Source of the DNA: Nitratireductor pacificus pht-3B
GTDB lineage: Bacteria; Pseudomonadota; Alphaproteobacteria; Rhizobiales; Rhizobiaceae
DNA: 64,000 nt
NCBI RefSeq assembly: GCF_000300335.1
Contig: NZ_AMRM01000017.1
Coordinates: 50,085-114,084 of the forward strand
Direction: 5' to 3'
Shown here: positions 31,633 to 40,571 of the stretch, one piece after another
Layout: every line of letters begins with the position of its first letter
Numbering within the stretch: the first letter of the stretch is position 1
Position numbers and translations under genes: made by a program
The notes under the pieces: model-generated
Databases searched by the model: none
Told to the model about the DNA's origin: nothing
Seen by the model: only the letters and a program-made list of their open reading frames with translations

Positions 31633-32106
31633 ATGCCGCTCAAGGCCGATCTTGACGCAATCGACTGGAAGATTCTTCGCGAGCTTCAGGCCGATGGCAA
31701 GATGACCAATGTCGAGTTGTCGCGCCGCGTGGGCATATCCGCCCCGCCCTGCCTGCGCCGCGTCAAGCGGCTCGAGGACAACGGCATCATCAAGGGCTAC
31801 CGCGCCCTCCTGAACTCTCCGGCGCTGGGCTACGACGTGGTCGCCTTCTGCCTGATCGGCCTGCACTATCAGTCCGACGCCGAACTGAAGACCTTCGCCG
31901 AGCGCACCCGCGGCTGGCCGATCGTCCGGCGCGCCTGGATGGTGTCGGGCGATTCCGACTTCCTCCTCCACTGCGTCGCCACCGACCTCACCACCTTCCA
32001 GACCTTCGTCATCGAGAACCTGACCTCGTCCCCCAATGTCGACACGGTGCGCACGGCGCTGACCATCCGGCAAGTGAAGGACGAGGGTCTGGTCGCTGTC
32101 GACTGA
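31633..32106 (+). CDS. lrp: Lrp/AsnC-family transcriptional regulator
   Basis: 157 residues from the ATG at 31633, with GGGA upstream. An N-terminal helix-turn-helix (about 9-57; NVELSRRVGISAPPCLRRVKRLEDNGII) is followed by the RAM ligand-binding domain (VVAFCLIGL..., GWPIVRRAWMVSGDSDFLLHCVATDL). It is the Lrp ortholog conserved between trxB and the LPS genes in rhizobia. Lrp proteins regulate amino-acid metabolism and often themselves. Transcribed divergently from trxB and convergently with the LPS cluster. Confidence 0.93.
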   Translation: MPLKADLDAIDWKILRELQADGKMTNVELSRRVGISAPPCLRRVKRLEDNGIIKGYRALLNSPALGYDVVAFCLIGLHYQSDAELKTFAERTRGWPIVRRAWMVSGDSDFLLHCVATDLTTFQTFVIENLTSSPNVDTVRTALTIRQVKDEGLVAVD

Positions 32107-32155
32107 GCGATTTTTTCCCACGGCCAGGCGAGGTCATCCTGACGCCACCCTGCCC

Positions 32156-33601
32156 TCAAGCCTGCCCGCCGTCCTTGCGGGCCGCTTCGAGACCTGTATC
32201 CGCGAGCGCCTGCAGGTAGGAGATCACGCAACCGGCGAACCCTTCCGGCGTGCCGTGATCGTAGCGCTCCGCCACCAGATCGCGCAGGGCGTCGATCTTC
32301 TCGGGATGCTCGAACAGATCCTTCAATGTGGCGGCCCACGCATCGAAATCGCCGGCCGGCAGGACCGGCATCAGCTTTTGTGCCGCTTCCTTCAGCGCAG
32401 GCACGTCCGCGTGCACGACCGGCAGACCGTTCGCCATGCATTCGGAAACGCCCAGCCCCCAGCCTTCGGCGCTGGACGGAAACAGGCCCAGATGCGCGTT
32501 CCGGTAAGCCCAGCGCAACTGCCTGTCGCTGATCCCCGAAAGGATATGCACGCGACCGGCGAGTTCCGGTGCCTTCTCAAGCTCTGCCTCGACAAGCGGG
32601 GTGGCGTTGCCTCGCCGGCCGATCAGAACCAGATCCGGGAGTTTCTCGACCGGGATATTGCGCGCAAGCCAAGCCCAGGCGGCGACCAGAAGATGCTGGT
32701 TTTTTCGGATATCGAAGGTTGAACAGAACACGGCAAAGCGGCGCCCCGACAAGCCTGGGATCGGATCGTTGTCGCCTTCCGTCGACACCAGGGCCGAGCC
32801 GAGCGGACAGACCTTCACCCGGTAAGGATATGCCGCTCCGACCACGTCCCGGTTCCAGGAGAGCAAATCATCCCGCGTCGCCTCGGACACCGCGATGATC
32901 GGTTCCGGCTCGTCAAGAATCCGGCGAAAGAACGAATCCATGCGCCGCGTAAAACGTGACGACGTCAACTGCGGCATCAGCACCGGAATCAAATCATGCA
33001 CGATATTGACCCCTGCCAGCCCCGATGCGCTCAGGGCGGTCGAGATCGACCCATGATTGTTGACTTCGTGCGAAACGAGAAGGACGCCACCATCATCGAA
33101 CGTGGTACTCGCCACACCGATGCCGAGCGCCGCGAGGAGCCTGCGGGCACCAAGCACGAAGAAACGGCCGAGAAGGTATGACCACTGGATCAGGCGGATC
33201 ACCGTCTTCGCGAAGACGTATGCCGGACCTGATCGCCCCCTGAAGCCGGTAACCGCATGGGCGAGACGTCGCGAGGTCTCATTGTCCTGATAGTTGAACT
33301 GGACCGGCAGGAAGGCGAACGCCGAACGAAGGCGTGCCCAATAGCCGCCCGTCTCGGTTGCCCATTTTCCCTTTATGATGAAGTCAAGGAATGCGCGATC
33401 CATCCGCGACAGGCGCCGATACTTCCCGATAACCCCGTCAAACGCGACAAAGCCGACCGTTCCGATCTCCATCCCGTGCTTGCAGATAACGGTCTCGACA
33501 CGCTGGATACCGGTCGGGGGCTGCGCGCCCCAGCGCACGATGCCGGTGACATCCAGCCAGACTGTCGGTGATTTCGTTCTGGAAACCTGAGTGCCCGTCA
33601 T
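32156..33601 (-). CDS. Family 4-like glycosyltransferase
   Basis: 481 residues from the ATG at 33601; a TTG nine bases upstream is possible. The C-terminal half has the glycosyltransferase group 1 signature: FCSTFDIRKNQHLLVAAWA, HILSGISDRQLRWAYRNAHLGLFPSSAEGWGLGVSECMANGLPVV, with the E..G..E pattern. The N-terminal domain has V.DVTGIVRWGAQPPTGIQRVE, as in transferases of polysaccharide clusters. Last gene of the run greA-lpsB-...; it takes the place of lpsC or lpsD of Sinorhizobium. Acceptor and donor sugars cannot be told. Confidence 0.85.
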   Translation of the reverse strand: MTGTQVSRTKSPTVWLDVTGIVRWGAQPPTGIQRVETVICKHGMEIGTVGFVAFDGVIGKYRRLSRMDRAFLDFIIKGKWATETGGYWARLRSAFAFLPVQFNYQDNETSRRLAHAVTGFRGRSGPAYVFAKTVIRLIQWSYLLGRFFVLGARRLLAALGIGVASTTFDDGGVLLVSHEVNNHGSISTALSASGLAGVNIVHDLIPVLMPQLTSSRFTRRMDSFFRRILDEPEPIIAVSEATRDDLLSWNRDVVGAAYPYRVKVCPLGSALVSTEGDNDPIPGLSGRRFAVFCSTFDIRKNQHLLVAAWAWLARNIPVEKLPDLVLIGRRGNATPLVEAELEKAPELAGRVHILSGISDRQLRWAYRNAHLGLFPSSAEGWGLGVSECMANGLPVVHADVPALKEAAQKLMPVLPAGDFDAWAATLKDLFEHPEKIDALRDLVAERYDHGTPEGFAGCVISYLQALADTGLEAARKDGGQA

Positions 33602-33614
33602 AGATGCCAAACCA

Positions 33615-34490
33615 CTATCTTCTCATGACAAGATCGAAATAGCCCTTGTTCCCGATGAGCTCGTCAACGAACGCGTCATCAAAGTCCTCCTCCATCGACT
33701 GGTAATTCAATCGAGACAGCGAGAAACCTTTTTCACGCATTTCCTTGATGAAGGTGTGGGGATCCTGTCCCTGATCGACATATCTGATCGGAGAAAACTC
33801 CATCAGGATGACCATGGAGCCCGCTTCATCCAGAACACCCTGCATGCCTTTCCAGACGTTGAACTCATACCCCTCGACATCGATCTTGATGACAGTTGGT
33901 CTAAGTTCCCGCCCCGTTTCGGAAGCGATCTCGTGCAGTGCTTCTGTCAGCGTCACAACGCTCACATCCGTCGCATCCGGATGCGGTTCACCAAAGCCAG
34001 GGGTAAGCGACGCCGACCCGCGAAAGTTCCCGACTTGCCCGAGATGAGCCGTCCCGGCCGTTTCACCGACCGCCTTGGCCACGACCCGCGACGTGTCGGC
34101 GTGGCCGTTCACGGCAAGGCTGTTCGACAACAGCTCGGCAAGCTTTGCCTGCGGTTCGAAGGCGACAACGAAACCGCGGGCTTTCACAAGACGGCTTGCG
34201 AGCAGGGAGAAGAAGCCGCAATTGGCTCCGATATCGAGGAAAACATCGCCCACGCGCAATTCCCGTATCAGAAACTCCGTGACCCAGGGTTCCCAGTGGC
34301 CACCCTTGATAATGTGCGGTGACAGCGAGATGTCTTCGGAATCGACATAGATCTTCGATCCGAAGAACGTCTCCGTCAGGACCGTGTTGTTGCCCATATA
34401 CACACTCATGCGCCGCCTTGAGCGTTTCCGTCTGAGTCTTAGATAGTTGTGCAGAGCATTCAGGCTCATCAGGCTGCGCCAGTTTCTCAC
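33615..34490 (-). CDS. FkbM-family SAM-dependent methyltransferase
   Basis: About 291 residues from a GTG at 34490 with a good GGGGAA site; a TTG at 34577 and an ATG at 34469 are alternatives. The SAM-binding motif is VFLDIGANCGFFSLLAS, and KIDVEGYEFNVWKGM is the FkbM signature (Methyltransf_21). Family members methylate sugars or lipids on surface polysaccharides. It sits between two glycosyltransferase genes in the LPS cluster, 13 bases from the next, so it probably decorates the LPS core or O-chain. Confidence 0.85.
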   Translation of the reverse strand: MRNWRSLMSLNALHNYLRLRRKRSRRRMSVYMGNNTVLTETFFGSKIYVDSEDISLSPHIIKGGHWEPWVTEFLIRELRVGDVFLDIGANCGFFSLLASRLVKARGFVVAFEPQAKLAELLSNSLAVNGHADTSRVVAKAVGETAGTAHLGQVGNFRGSASLTPGFGEPHPDATDVSVVTLTEALHEIASETGRELRPTVIKIDVEGYEFNVWKGMQGVLDEAGSMVILMEFSPIRYVDQGQDPHTFIKEMREKGFSLSRLNYQSMEEDFDDAFVDELIGNKGYFDLVMRR

Positions 34491-34573
34491 CCCGTTCCCC
34501 TTCCCTGTATCCGACCTTTTCCATGCTTCGGCGCAAGACGGCACTGGCCGTACGCGCGTGGTGCAGAGAAGGT

Positions 34574-35512
34574 TCAATCCTTCAGTGAATGCACGATTCG
34601 TTCGACCTGATGCCGATAATCGGACTTCATACCCAGATATCGCTGCCGTGCCTTTTGGCCCGAAAGCCGAAGCTGGCGCAAGTCCCGGGACAACTGGTCT
34701 TCCACAGCCACCTCCAGCGCATCCCAGTCAACGAAATAATTCGTCCCCAGATGCCGCGGCTCGCTCCGCGCGTGGGGCACCAGAACGCCTGTTTCGGCCG
34801 TCACATGCTCGCTCATCGGCGGCGCGTCGGTGGTGACGGTCACGGCGCCGCACGACATGGCCTCCAGGATGTAGTGGCCAAACCCCTCCGAGCGCGACGG
34901 ACAAAGATGGATGCCGCAGGTGTTCTGCAGGTGCCTCAAGGTGGCGTCGTCCGTGTAGCCGGCCAGCAGGCGGACATTCGCCGGCACGGATTTCGGTGCG
35001 TTGTCGGCCTTCTGCACCAGCACGAGTTCCGGCCATTCCGGGTGCTTTTCCCACAGCGCGAGGATGTCCTCCGTGCCCTTCAGCGTGCTGCCGCCCGCCA
35101 GGTGGAAGAACCGTCGCCAATCCTTCTCCACCTCCGGCAGATACCGGTCGGGCGAGGTGAAGCCGCAATAGACCGTCTCGACCCCGAGACCGGAAAAGAT
35201 CGCCTCCGCGTGGCGCGTTTTGGCAAGCACCAGGTCCACGCGCTTCAACCGCCCAAGATGCCGCCGCGGGAAACGTTCCTGGTTCGGCATCAGGATGGTG
35301 CGTCGCGCGCCGCCCAGCCAGGCCGGAAAGACGCGCTCCATGTGGATCGCCAGGTCCGCCTTGCGGCCGCCGAAGAAGCGGTCGATCAGGCTGCGCCTCG
35401 GCGTCGCCGTCGAAACGGTCAGGCCGCCTGCCTCCAGCGCCGCCTTCAGGATGGCGGTGTCCTGGGTCAGGCCATAGGCATTGTCGCGGGCGATGATGAT
35501 CGCGTGGCTCAT
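34574..35512 (-). CDS. Glycosyltransferase family 1/4, LPS-type (LpsE position)
   Basis: 312 residues from the ATG at 35512, which overlaps the TGA of lpsB (ATGA). The C-terminal part has [36 protein letters not shown], the E-x7-E retaining glycosyltransferase signature; the N-terminal half is a Rossmann-type acceptor domain. In Sinorhizobium lpsE occupies this place directly after lpsB. The symbol is withheld because the residue identity cannot be tested. It probably adds a sugar to the LPS core. Confidence 0.86.
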   Translation of the reverse strand: MSHAIIIARDNAYGLTQDTAILKAALEAGGLTVSTATPRRSLIDRFFGGRKADLAIHMERVFPAWLGGARRTILMPNQERFPRRHLGRLKRVDLVLAKTRHAEAIFSGLGVETVYCGFTSPDRYLPEVEKDWRRFFHLAGGSTLKGTEDILALWEKHPEWPELVLVQKADNAPKSVPANVRLLAGYTDDATLRHLQNTCGIHLCPSRSEGFGHYILEAMSCGAVTVTTDAPPMSEHVTAETGVLVPHARSEPRHLGTNYFVDWDALEVAVEDQLSRDLRQLRLSGQKARQRYLGMKSDYRHQVERIVHSLKD

Positions 35513-36594
35513 GGCGCCGCCCACAAGGTGTCGTAGACGGCCCGGACACCCTCTGCCTCGCTGGCGAGCGCGAACCGCGCCCGCACGTGATCGAGGCCCG
35601 CCTGCCCGTGCGCGCCGGCCAGTTGCGGGTCCGCCAGATAGGCCCTGATCGAAGCCTCCAGCGCCGCGCCGTCGCCTGCCGGGACCACCGCGCCGGTCTC
35701 CCCCGGCAGGATCATCTCCTCATAGGCCCCCGCAGTGCTCGCCACCACCGCTGTGGCCGAGGCCATCGCCTCGAGCGGGGTCAGGCCGAACCCTTCGTTG
35801 CGCGAGGGCGCGACATAGAGGCTGACGCGGCGATACCACGGCGTCGCGTCGGGAACCTCGCCCATGAAGACGATCCGGTTGGAGAGGCCGGCCTCGTCGA
35901 CCCGCCGGCGCAGCGCGTCGGCGAACGCCCGGTTCTCCGCTGTCACCCGTCCCAGAACCACCGCCGTCCAGTCGGGAAACTGCGGCAGGAGGGCGATCAT
36001 CGCCTCCACGAAAAGGTCCGTTCCCTTCTGGTGCCGGATGCGGCCGAAGCAGCCGATCCCGTAGCGGCCGGGCAGCCCCGTGGCGCTCCATGCGTCCTCG
36101 GCATCGGCGGGCGGATGAAACCGCGCCGTGTCGACGCCATGCATGACGACCCTGTGCGGCACGTCGAGAAATGAGCCGGAGCGCCGGCTGGTGGCGATCA
36201 CCGCATCCATGCGGCGGATCAGCCATTTCGTGTAGCGCGAGTGGCGGCGCTGCGCGGCGGAGGTGAAGACGAGCTTCACCGGCGCGCGCAGCACATGCCT
36301 GAGGACGATGCCGCCCAGCATCTCCATGTTGCGCCGCGCATGCCAGATGCGGAAGGGACGCCGCGCGGGGCGGGCAAGCAGCCCGGGCGTCTGCCACCAT
36401 GCGAGTTGCGGAACGTCCTTCGGCAATCCCGGCCCCAATGCGGCGATGCGCAGCGTCTTCGCCTGCTCTGGCACCAGTTGCACGATGGTGCTGGTGACGC
36501 CGGACAGCCGTTTCTTGAAATTGGGAGCGACAATTTCCACGTCGCTGACGCGGCGCGGCCCCTTGGCTTCTCCTGGACGCGCGGCGTCGGACAT
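35509..36594 (-). CDS. lpsB: LPS core mannosyltransferase LpsB-like glycosyltransferase
   Basis: 361 residues, GT4 family. The N-terminus [26 protein letters not shown] closely recalls rhizobial LpsB/LpcC, which adds mannose to the inner core. The signature [29 protein letters not shown] is intact, with [15 protein letters not shown] as donor-site region. It starts 13 bases after greA and overlaps the next glycosyltransferase, so greA and LPS genes share a transcript. The greA-lpsB order matches Sinorhizobium. Confidence 0.88.
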   Translation of the reverse strand: MSDAARPGEAKGPRRVSDVEIVAPNFKKRLSGVTSTIVQLVPEQAKTLRIAALGPGLPKDVPQLAWWQTPGLLARPARRPFRIWHARRNMEMLGGIVLRHVLRAPVKLVFTSAAQRRHSRYTKWLIRRMDAVIATSRRSGSFLDVPHRVVMHGVDTARFHPPADAEDAWSATGLPGRYGIGCFGRIRHQKGTDLFVEAMIALLPQFPDWTAVVLGRVTAENRAFADALRRRVDEAGLSNRIVFMGEVPDATPWYRRVSLYVAPSRNEGFGLTPLEAMASATAVVASTAGAYEEMILPGETGAVVPAGDGAALEASIRAYLADPQLAGAHGQAGLDHVRARFALASEAEGVRAVYDTLWAAP

Positions 36595-36607
36595 GACGGG
36601 CCGGCCG

Positions 36608-37081
36608 TCAGCCGTAGCGGATTTCGACGACCTCGTAGCCCCGCGCGCCGCCCGGCGCGTTGACCTCGATGGAATCGCCGACCGCCTTGCCGATCAGGGC
36701 CCGCGCGATGGGCGAGGAGATGGAAATGCGGCCCGCCTTCACATCGGCTTCCTGGTCGCCGACGATCTGGTAGGTCTTCTCTTCCTCGGTGTCCTCGTCG
36801 ACCAGCATCACCGTCGCGCCGAACTTGATCGTATCGCCGGAAAGCTTGCTGACATCGATCACTTCCGCGCGCGCGATCAGGTCCTCGAGTTCGCCGATCC
36901 GGCCTTCGTTGAGGCTCTGCGCTTCCTTGGCGGCGTGGTACTCGGCATTCTCGGAAAGGTCGCCATGGGCACGCGCTTCGGCAATGGCCTCGATGATGCG
37001 CGGCCGCTCTTCCTGCTGGCGCCAGCGCAATTCTTCCTTCAACGCCACGGATCCGGCTGACGTCATCGGGACCTTGTTCAT
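36608..37081 (-). CDS. greA: Transcription elongation factor GreA
   Basis: 157 residues: an N-terminal coiled coil (about 10-75) with the catalytic acidic tip in [13 protein letters not shown] and a C-terminal globular domain ending [21 protein letters not shown]. GreA reaches into the RNA polymerase secondary channel and stimulates cleavage of backtracked transcripts. It is the first gene of the LPS operon on this strand. A leader of about 140 bases carries an attenuator-like hairpin (37169-37210). Confidence 0.97.
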   Translation of the reverse strand: MNKVPMTSAGSVALKEELRWRQQEERPRIIEAIAEARAHGDLSENAEYHAAKEAQSLNEGRIGELEDLIARAEVIDVSKLSGDTIKFGATVMLVDEDTEEEKTYQIVGDQEADVKAGRISISSPIARALIGKAVGDSIEVNAPGGARGYEVVEIRYG

Positions 37082-37168
37082 TTCAGTTCACCTTCCAGAC
37101 CTGGAGACAGGGCATGCAACCGTCAGCGCGGGAAGCGCTTCCGGCATCGTCTGACCGCCACCGCGCAT

Positions 37169-37210
37169 AAAAAGAAACGGTCCGAAAGCTTCTGCCTACG
37201 GAACCGTTTC
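37169..37210 (-). terminator. Attenuator-like terminator in the greA leader
   Basis: On the minus strand, an 8-bp stem GAAACGGT/ACCGTTTC (plus-strand 37174-37181 with 37203-37210), extended by CCG/CGG across one bulge, is followed by CTTTTTAT. No minus-strand gene lies upstream for it to terminate; the probable greA start site is only a few bases before the stem. The likely product is a short leader RNA, as for GraL of E. coli greA. Confidence 0.6.
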
Positions 37211-37224
37211 GTATGACTCCGGCA

Positions 37225-37230
37225 AATATA
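37225..37230 (-). promoter_or_regulatory. Candidate -10 element of greA
   Basis: TATATT on the minus strand, placing the start near 37218, just ahead of the leader hairpin. The -35 (GATGAA by spacing) is poor. Confidence 0.35.
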
Positions 37231-37410
37231 ACAAGCCTGCGGCGATTTTCATCTAAATTCTTCATCGTCAGGCAGCCGCCGTTGCCGTCCGTCCGGCTCC
37301 CTCGCGCTGCGCAACCCCGAGGGCCTTGTCCTGCCCATGCTTGCGCCTATCTTCGACAGGGACCGAGCAACGGGAGCAATGCCCTGCTGGATGCGCAGGC
37401 GATGCTCCTT

Positions 37411-37456
37411 CCCCTCATTCTCCGCATTCGTGCGGACGCCGCGTGATCCACCCGGC
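37411..37456. repeat. Partial RIME-like repeat, copy 3
   Basis: The minus strand carries GTGGATCACGCGGCGTCCGC and then the TCCGCA/TGCGGA hairpin, matching the left half of copies 1 and 2. The second hairpin half is missing. It sits between the greA leader and the sugar dehydrogenase gene. Confidence 0.5.
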
Positions 37457-37480
37457 GGCAGAACGCTAAAGGTGCAATCG

Positions 37481-38611
37481 ATGAGAAAGACGATCCTCGC
37501 CACGGCGGCTCTCCTCGCCGGCACCGCCTGCGCGGCGGCGGCCCAGACCTTCAAGACCGAGGCCTTCACCGTCGAGGCCGAAACGCTGGCGCGCGGACTG
37601 GAGCATCCCTGGGGCCTGGCCTTTCTGCCGGACGGCAGCGCGCTTGTTACCGAACGGGCGGGCCGGCTGAGGCTGTTTGCCGGCGGCGTGCTGTCCGATC
37701 CCATCGCCGGCGTGCCGGAGGTGGCGGCGGCAGGTCAGGGCGGGCTGCTCGATGTGGCGCTGGCTGACGACTTCGCCACCAGCGGCACGATCTTCCTTTC
37801 CTATTCGGAACCCGGCGAGGCGGGAGCCGGAACGGCGATCGCCCGCGCGCGGCTGGTGCGCGATGCGGGCGGCAACCGGCTCGAGGACACCGCCACCATC
37901 TTCACGATGAACCGCAAGACGAACAGCGGCCAGCACTTCGGTTCGCGCATCGTCGTGCATCCCGACGGAACGCTCTTCTTCACCATCGGCGACCGCGGCG
38001 CGGGCGACAGGGCGCAGGATCCGTCCGATCACGCGGGCTCCGTCCTGCGCATCAATCCCGACGGCAGCGTGCCGCAAGACAATCCGTTCGCCGGGCGGAG
38101 CGATGCGGCACCGGAACTATGGTCGATCGGCCATCGCAACCCGCAGGGCGCGGTGTTCGATCCGGTCACCCGCTCGCTCTGGACCGTCGAGCATGGCGCG
38201 CGCGGCGGCGACGAGGTCAACCAGCCGCAGGCGGGCCGCAATTATGGCTGGCCCGTCATTTCCTATGGCCGCCACTACAGCGGCCTGAAGATCGGCGTCG
38301 GCAGCGAAGCGGACGGCTACGAGCAGCCGGCGCACTACTGGGATCCCTCGATCGCCCCGTCAGGCGTCGCCGTCTATGAGGGCGACATGTTCCCCGAATG
38401 GCAGGGCGACTTCCTCGTCGCCGCCCTGAAATATCACCTGCTGGCGCGCCTTGATCGAAACGCGGACGGCGGCATCGTCGGCGAGGAACGCCTGTTCGAA
38501 GGCGCGTTCGGACGCCTGCGCGATGTCGCCGTCGCGCCAGACGGGTCGATCTGGCTTCTGACGGACGAGCGCAACGGCTCGATCATCCGAATTGCACGAG
38601 CCACGGATTGA
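37481..38611 (+). CDS. PQQ-dependent aldose sugar dehydrogenase, secreted
   Basis: 376 residues from the ATG at 37481 with AAGG upstream. A signal peptide ends near CAAAAAQ. The rest is a six-bladed propeller of the GSDH/Asd family: LEHPWGLAFLPDGSALVTERAG, GQHFGSRIVVHPDG, GHRNPQGAVFDPVTRSLWTVEHGARGGDEVN, with the PQQ-site His/Arg residues in GQHFGSR and GHRNPQG. Family members oxidise aldoses in the periplasm using PQQ. No pqq gene is near. The 3' end overlaps a small minus-strand gene by 29 bases. Confidence 0.92.
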   Translation: MRKTILATAALLAGTACAAAAQTFKTEAFTVEAETLARGLEHPWGLAFLPDGSALVTERAGRLRLFAGGVLSDPIAGVPEVAAAGQGGLLDVALADDFATSGTIFLSYSEPGEAGAGTAIARARLVRDAGGNRLEDTATIFTMNRKTNSGQHFGSRIVVHPDGTLFFTIGDRGAGDRAQDPSDHAGSVLRINPDGSVPQDNPFAGRSDAAPELWSIGHRNPQGAVFDPVTRSLWTVEHGARGGDEVNQPQAGRNYGWPVISYGRHYSGLKIGVGSEADGYEQPAHYWDPSIAPSGVAVYEGDMFPEWQGDFLVAALKYHLLARLDRNADGGIVGEERLFEGAFGRLRDVAVAPDGSIWLLTDERNGSIIRIARATD

Positions 38612-38858
38612 CGCAGATGCAGGTGAAGATGCAGCACCGCTTGCCCGGCTGGCGGGGCCAGCGGTCGCGCGGACCGGCATGAAGAAGGTTCATCCTGGGG
38701 GCACGCGGCGGTTCCCCGGCAGGCGGATATGCGGGTGCCGCGCATTCGGGATCGCACCCCGGTTTGGACGGATAGCCTTCCCGCGCCAGAGCGCTGCCTG
38801 AAAGCAGCATGAAGCAGAAGGCGGTGATCAGGATCAGATTGAGAATGCAAGCCATCAC
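38583..38858 (-). CDS. Small secreted cysteine-rich peptide (unknown)
   Basis: 91 residues, starting at GTG 38858 or the adjoining ATG 38855, both served by GAGGAG. A good signal peptide (ILNLILITAFCFMLLSGSALA) is followed by a short Pro-rich chain with CDPEC and CCIFTCIC, six cysteines in all. The 3' end overlaps the end of the sugar dehydrogenase gene on the other strand. No family is recognised. The ribosome-binding site and signal peptide speak for a real gene, and the overlap against. Confidence 0.5.
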   Translation of the reverse strand: MMACILNLILITAFCFMLLSGSALAREGYPSKPGCDPECAAPAYPPAGEPPRAPRMNLLHAGPRDRWPRQPGKRCCIFTCICVNPWLVQFG

Positions 38859-39112
38859 GCGATACTCCTCGTTCGGAAATCTGGAGCCGCTGCCTGTGGT
38901 CTGGAGCTTCGAACCGAAAAGCGGAATCCGGCCTTCGGTTCTTCCGATGCTCCATCAATGATGTAGACTTGGTAGCTTCCCTTTATAACATTCTTTCCCC
39001 TCGAACCGAAGCACTGAACGCAACCCCGGCGCGAGTGGGTCGGAAGGAGCGCCCTTGCCGCCGCCGCGCTCTGTCACTATGAAGCCGGTCAACATCAGAT
39101 TTCCGGTCCGCC

Positions 39113-40003
39113 ATGTCACGTTTCCAGGCCAATCTTCTCCTTTTGATCGCAGGCGCCATGTGGGGCATGGGCTTCGTCGCCCAGTCGACCGCCATGAGCG
39201 TCATCGGACCGCTCCTGTTCATCGGCCTGCGGTTTGCGATCGCCAGCATTTCCATGCTGCCCTTCGCCATCTGGGAAGCGCGCCGAAGCCCCGCCGCCCT
39301 CGGTTCCCGCGACTGGCGGAACTTCGCCGTCATCGGCCTGCTTCTGTTCGCCGGCATGACCGCCCAGCAGGTTGGCCTGCTCACGACCACGGTCACCAAT
39401 TCCGGTTTCCTGACCGGGCTTTACGTGGTGATGGTGCCGTTCCTCGCCGTGATCCTGTTCCGCCAGTGGCCGCATGCGGTGGTCTGGCCTGCTGCCCTGT
39501 CGGCGCTGGCCGGCATCTGGCTCCTGTCGGGCGCGGGCAGCGTCGCCTTCCAGCCGGGCGACTGGCTGACCATCGTCTGCGCCGCGTTCTGGGCGTTGCA
39601 GGTGATCATGATCGCCCGCAGCGCCGCCAATACGGGCCGCCCGGTCACCCTCGCGGTCACCCAGTTCACCGTCACCGCCGTCCTGGCGCTGGGTATCGCG
39701 CTCGCCATCGAGCCGATCGAGTTTGCGGCGATCCGTCTCGCCCTGCCCGAGATCCTCTATGCCGGCATCTTCTCCGGCGGCATCGCCTTCACCCTGCAGG
39801 TGGTCGGCCAGCGCTACACCACCGCTCCGCAGGCCGCGATCTTCCTTTCCACCGAGGCCGTGTTCGCCGCCCTGTTCGGCGCCCTCTTCCTCGGCGAGCG
39901 CCTCCCGCCCCTGGGCCTGGCCGGTTGCGCCCTGATCTTCGCCGCCATACTGGCGGTTGAGATCATCCCCGCGCTGCGCGCCCGCCGCAGTGCCGCCTCC
40001 TGA
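39113..40003 (+). CDS. EamA/DMT-family transporter
   Basis: 296 residues with ten hydrophobic segments in two EamA repeats. LIAGAMWGMGFVAQ starts the first and LCAAFWALQVIMIA the second; the final NLGERLPPLGLAGCALI-type element (FLGERLPPLGLAG) is diagnostic. Such proteins export amino acids or metabolites, but the substrate is unknown. No strong ribosome-binding site precedes the ATG. Transcribed alone ahead of the DUF3775 gene. Confidence 0.9.
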   Translation: MSRFQANLLLLIAGAMWGMGFVAQSTAMSVIGPLLFIGLRFAIASISMLPFAIWEARRSPAALGSRDWRNFAVIGLLLFAGMTAQQVGLLTTTVTNSGFLTGLYVVMVPFLAVILFRQWPHAVVWPAALSALAGIWLLSGAGSVAFQPGDWLTIVCAAFWALQVIMIARSAANTGRPVTLAVTQFTVTAVLALGIALAIEPIEFAAIRLALPEILYAGIFSGGIAFTLQVVGQRYTTAPQAAIFLSTEAVFAALFGALFLGERLPPLGLAGCALIFAAILAVEIIPALRARRSAAS

Positions 40004-40081
40004 ACCGCTGCGCGGACAATCCGGTCTCTACTTTGCCCCGTTCTGCGCTAAGATGCCGGCAAGACTGCCGGAGGAAAGAAC

Positions 40082-40510
40082 GTGCAGAAACCTGTCGAGA
40101 AGGAATGGGATCTGACCATCGGTCCCGATACCGTCCGTCTCCTGGCCCTGAAGGCCCGCGCGATCAGCGCCGCCCTGAGCGACGACTATGTGGACGGGCA
40201 GGAGCACGAGATCGAGATCGACGGGGATGCCGGGGACCGGCACCAGCATGACGGGCTTGCCGAGGAAGAGGAGGAGAACCTCACCGAGGAGGAATTTCGC
40301 GAGCTCATCGCCGATCTCAATGTCGACGAGGCCGCCGAGCTGATCGCCATCGCCTGGATCGGCCGCGGCGATTATGAGCCGGCGGAATGGGCGGATGCGG
40401 TCGGCGAGGCCCGGCAGCACAACGGCAAGCGCGTCGCCACTTATCTGCTCGGCATGCCGATGCTGGGCGACTGGCTGGATGCCGGCCTCGACGCCCTCAC
40501 CGTCGCCTGA
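40082..40510 (+). CDS. DUF3775 domain protein
   Basis: 142 residues starting at a GTG with GGAGG and a seven-base gap. An N-terminal part (WDLTIGPDTVRLLALKARAISAA) is followed by an acidic low-complexity loop (EEEEENLTEEEF) and a conserved C-terminal half (LIADLNVDEAAELIAIAWIGRGDYEPAEWADAVGEA) matching DUF3775. Function is unknown. The gene is compact, soluble and probably cytoplasmic; its neighbours give no hint. Confidence 0.85.
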   Translation: MQKPVEKEWDLTIGPDTVRLLALKARAISAALSDDYVDGQEHEIEIDGDAGDRHQHDGLAEEEEENLTEEEFRELIADLNVDEAAELIAIAWIGRGDYEPAEWADAVGEARQHNGKRVATYLLGMPMLGDWLDAGLDALTVA

Positions 40511-40571
40511 GCCGGATGCGGCACGTCCTGCCTTATTTCCCCATCAACCGCGTTTCGGCCATGCAAGGGCG

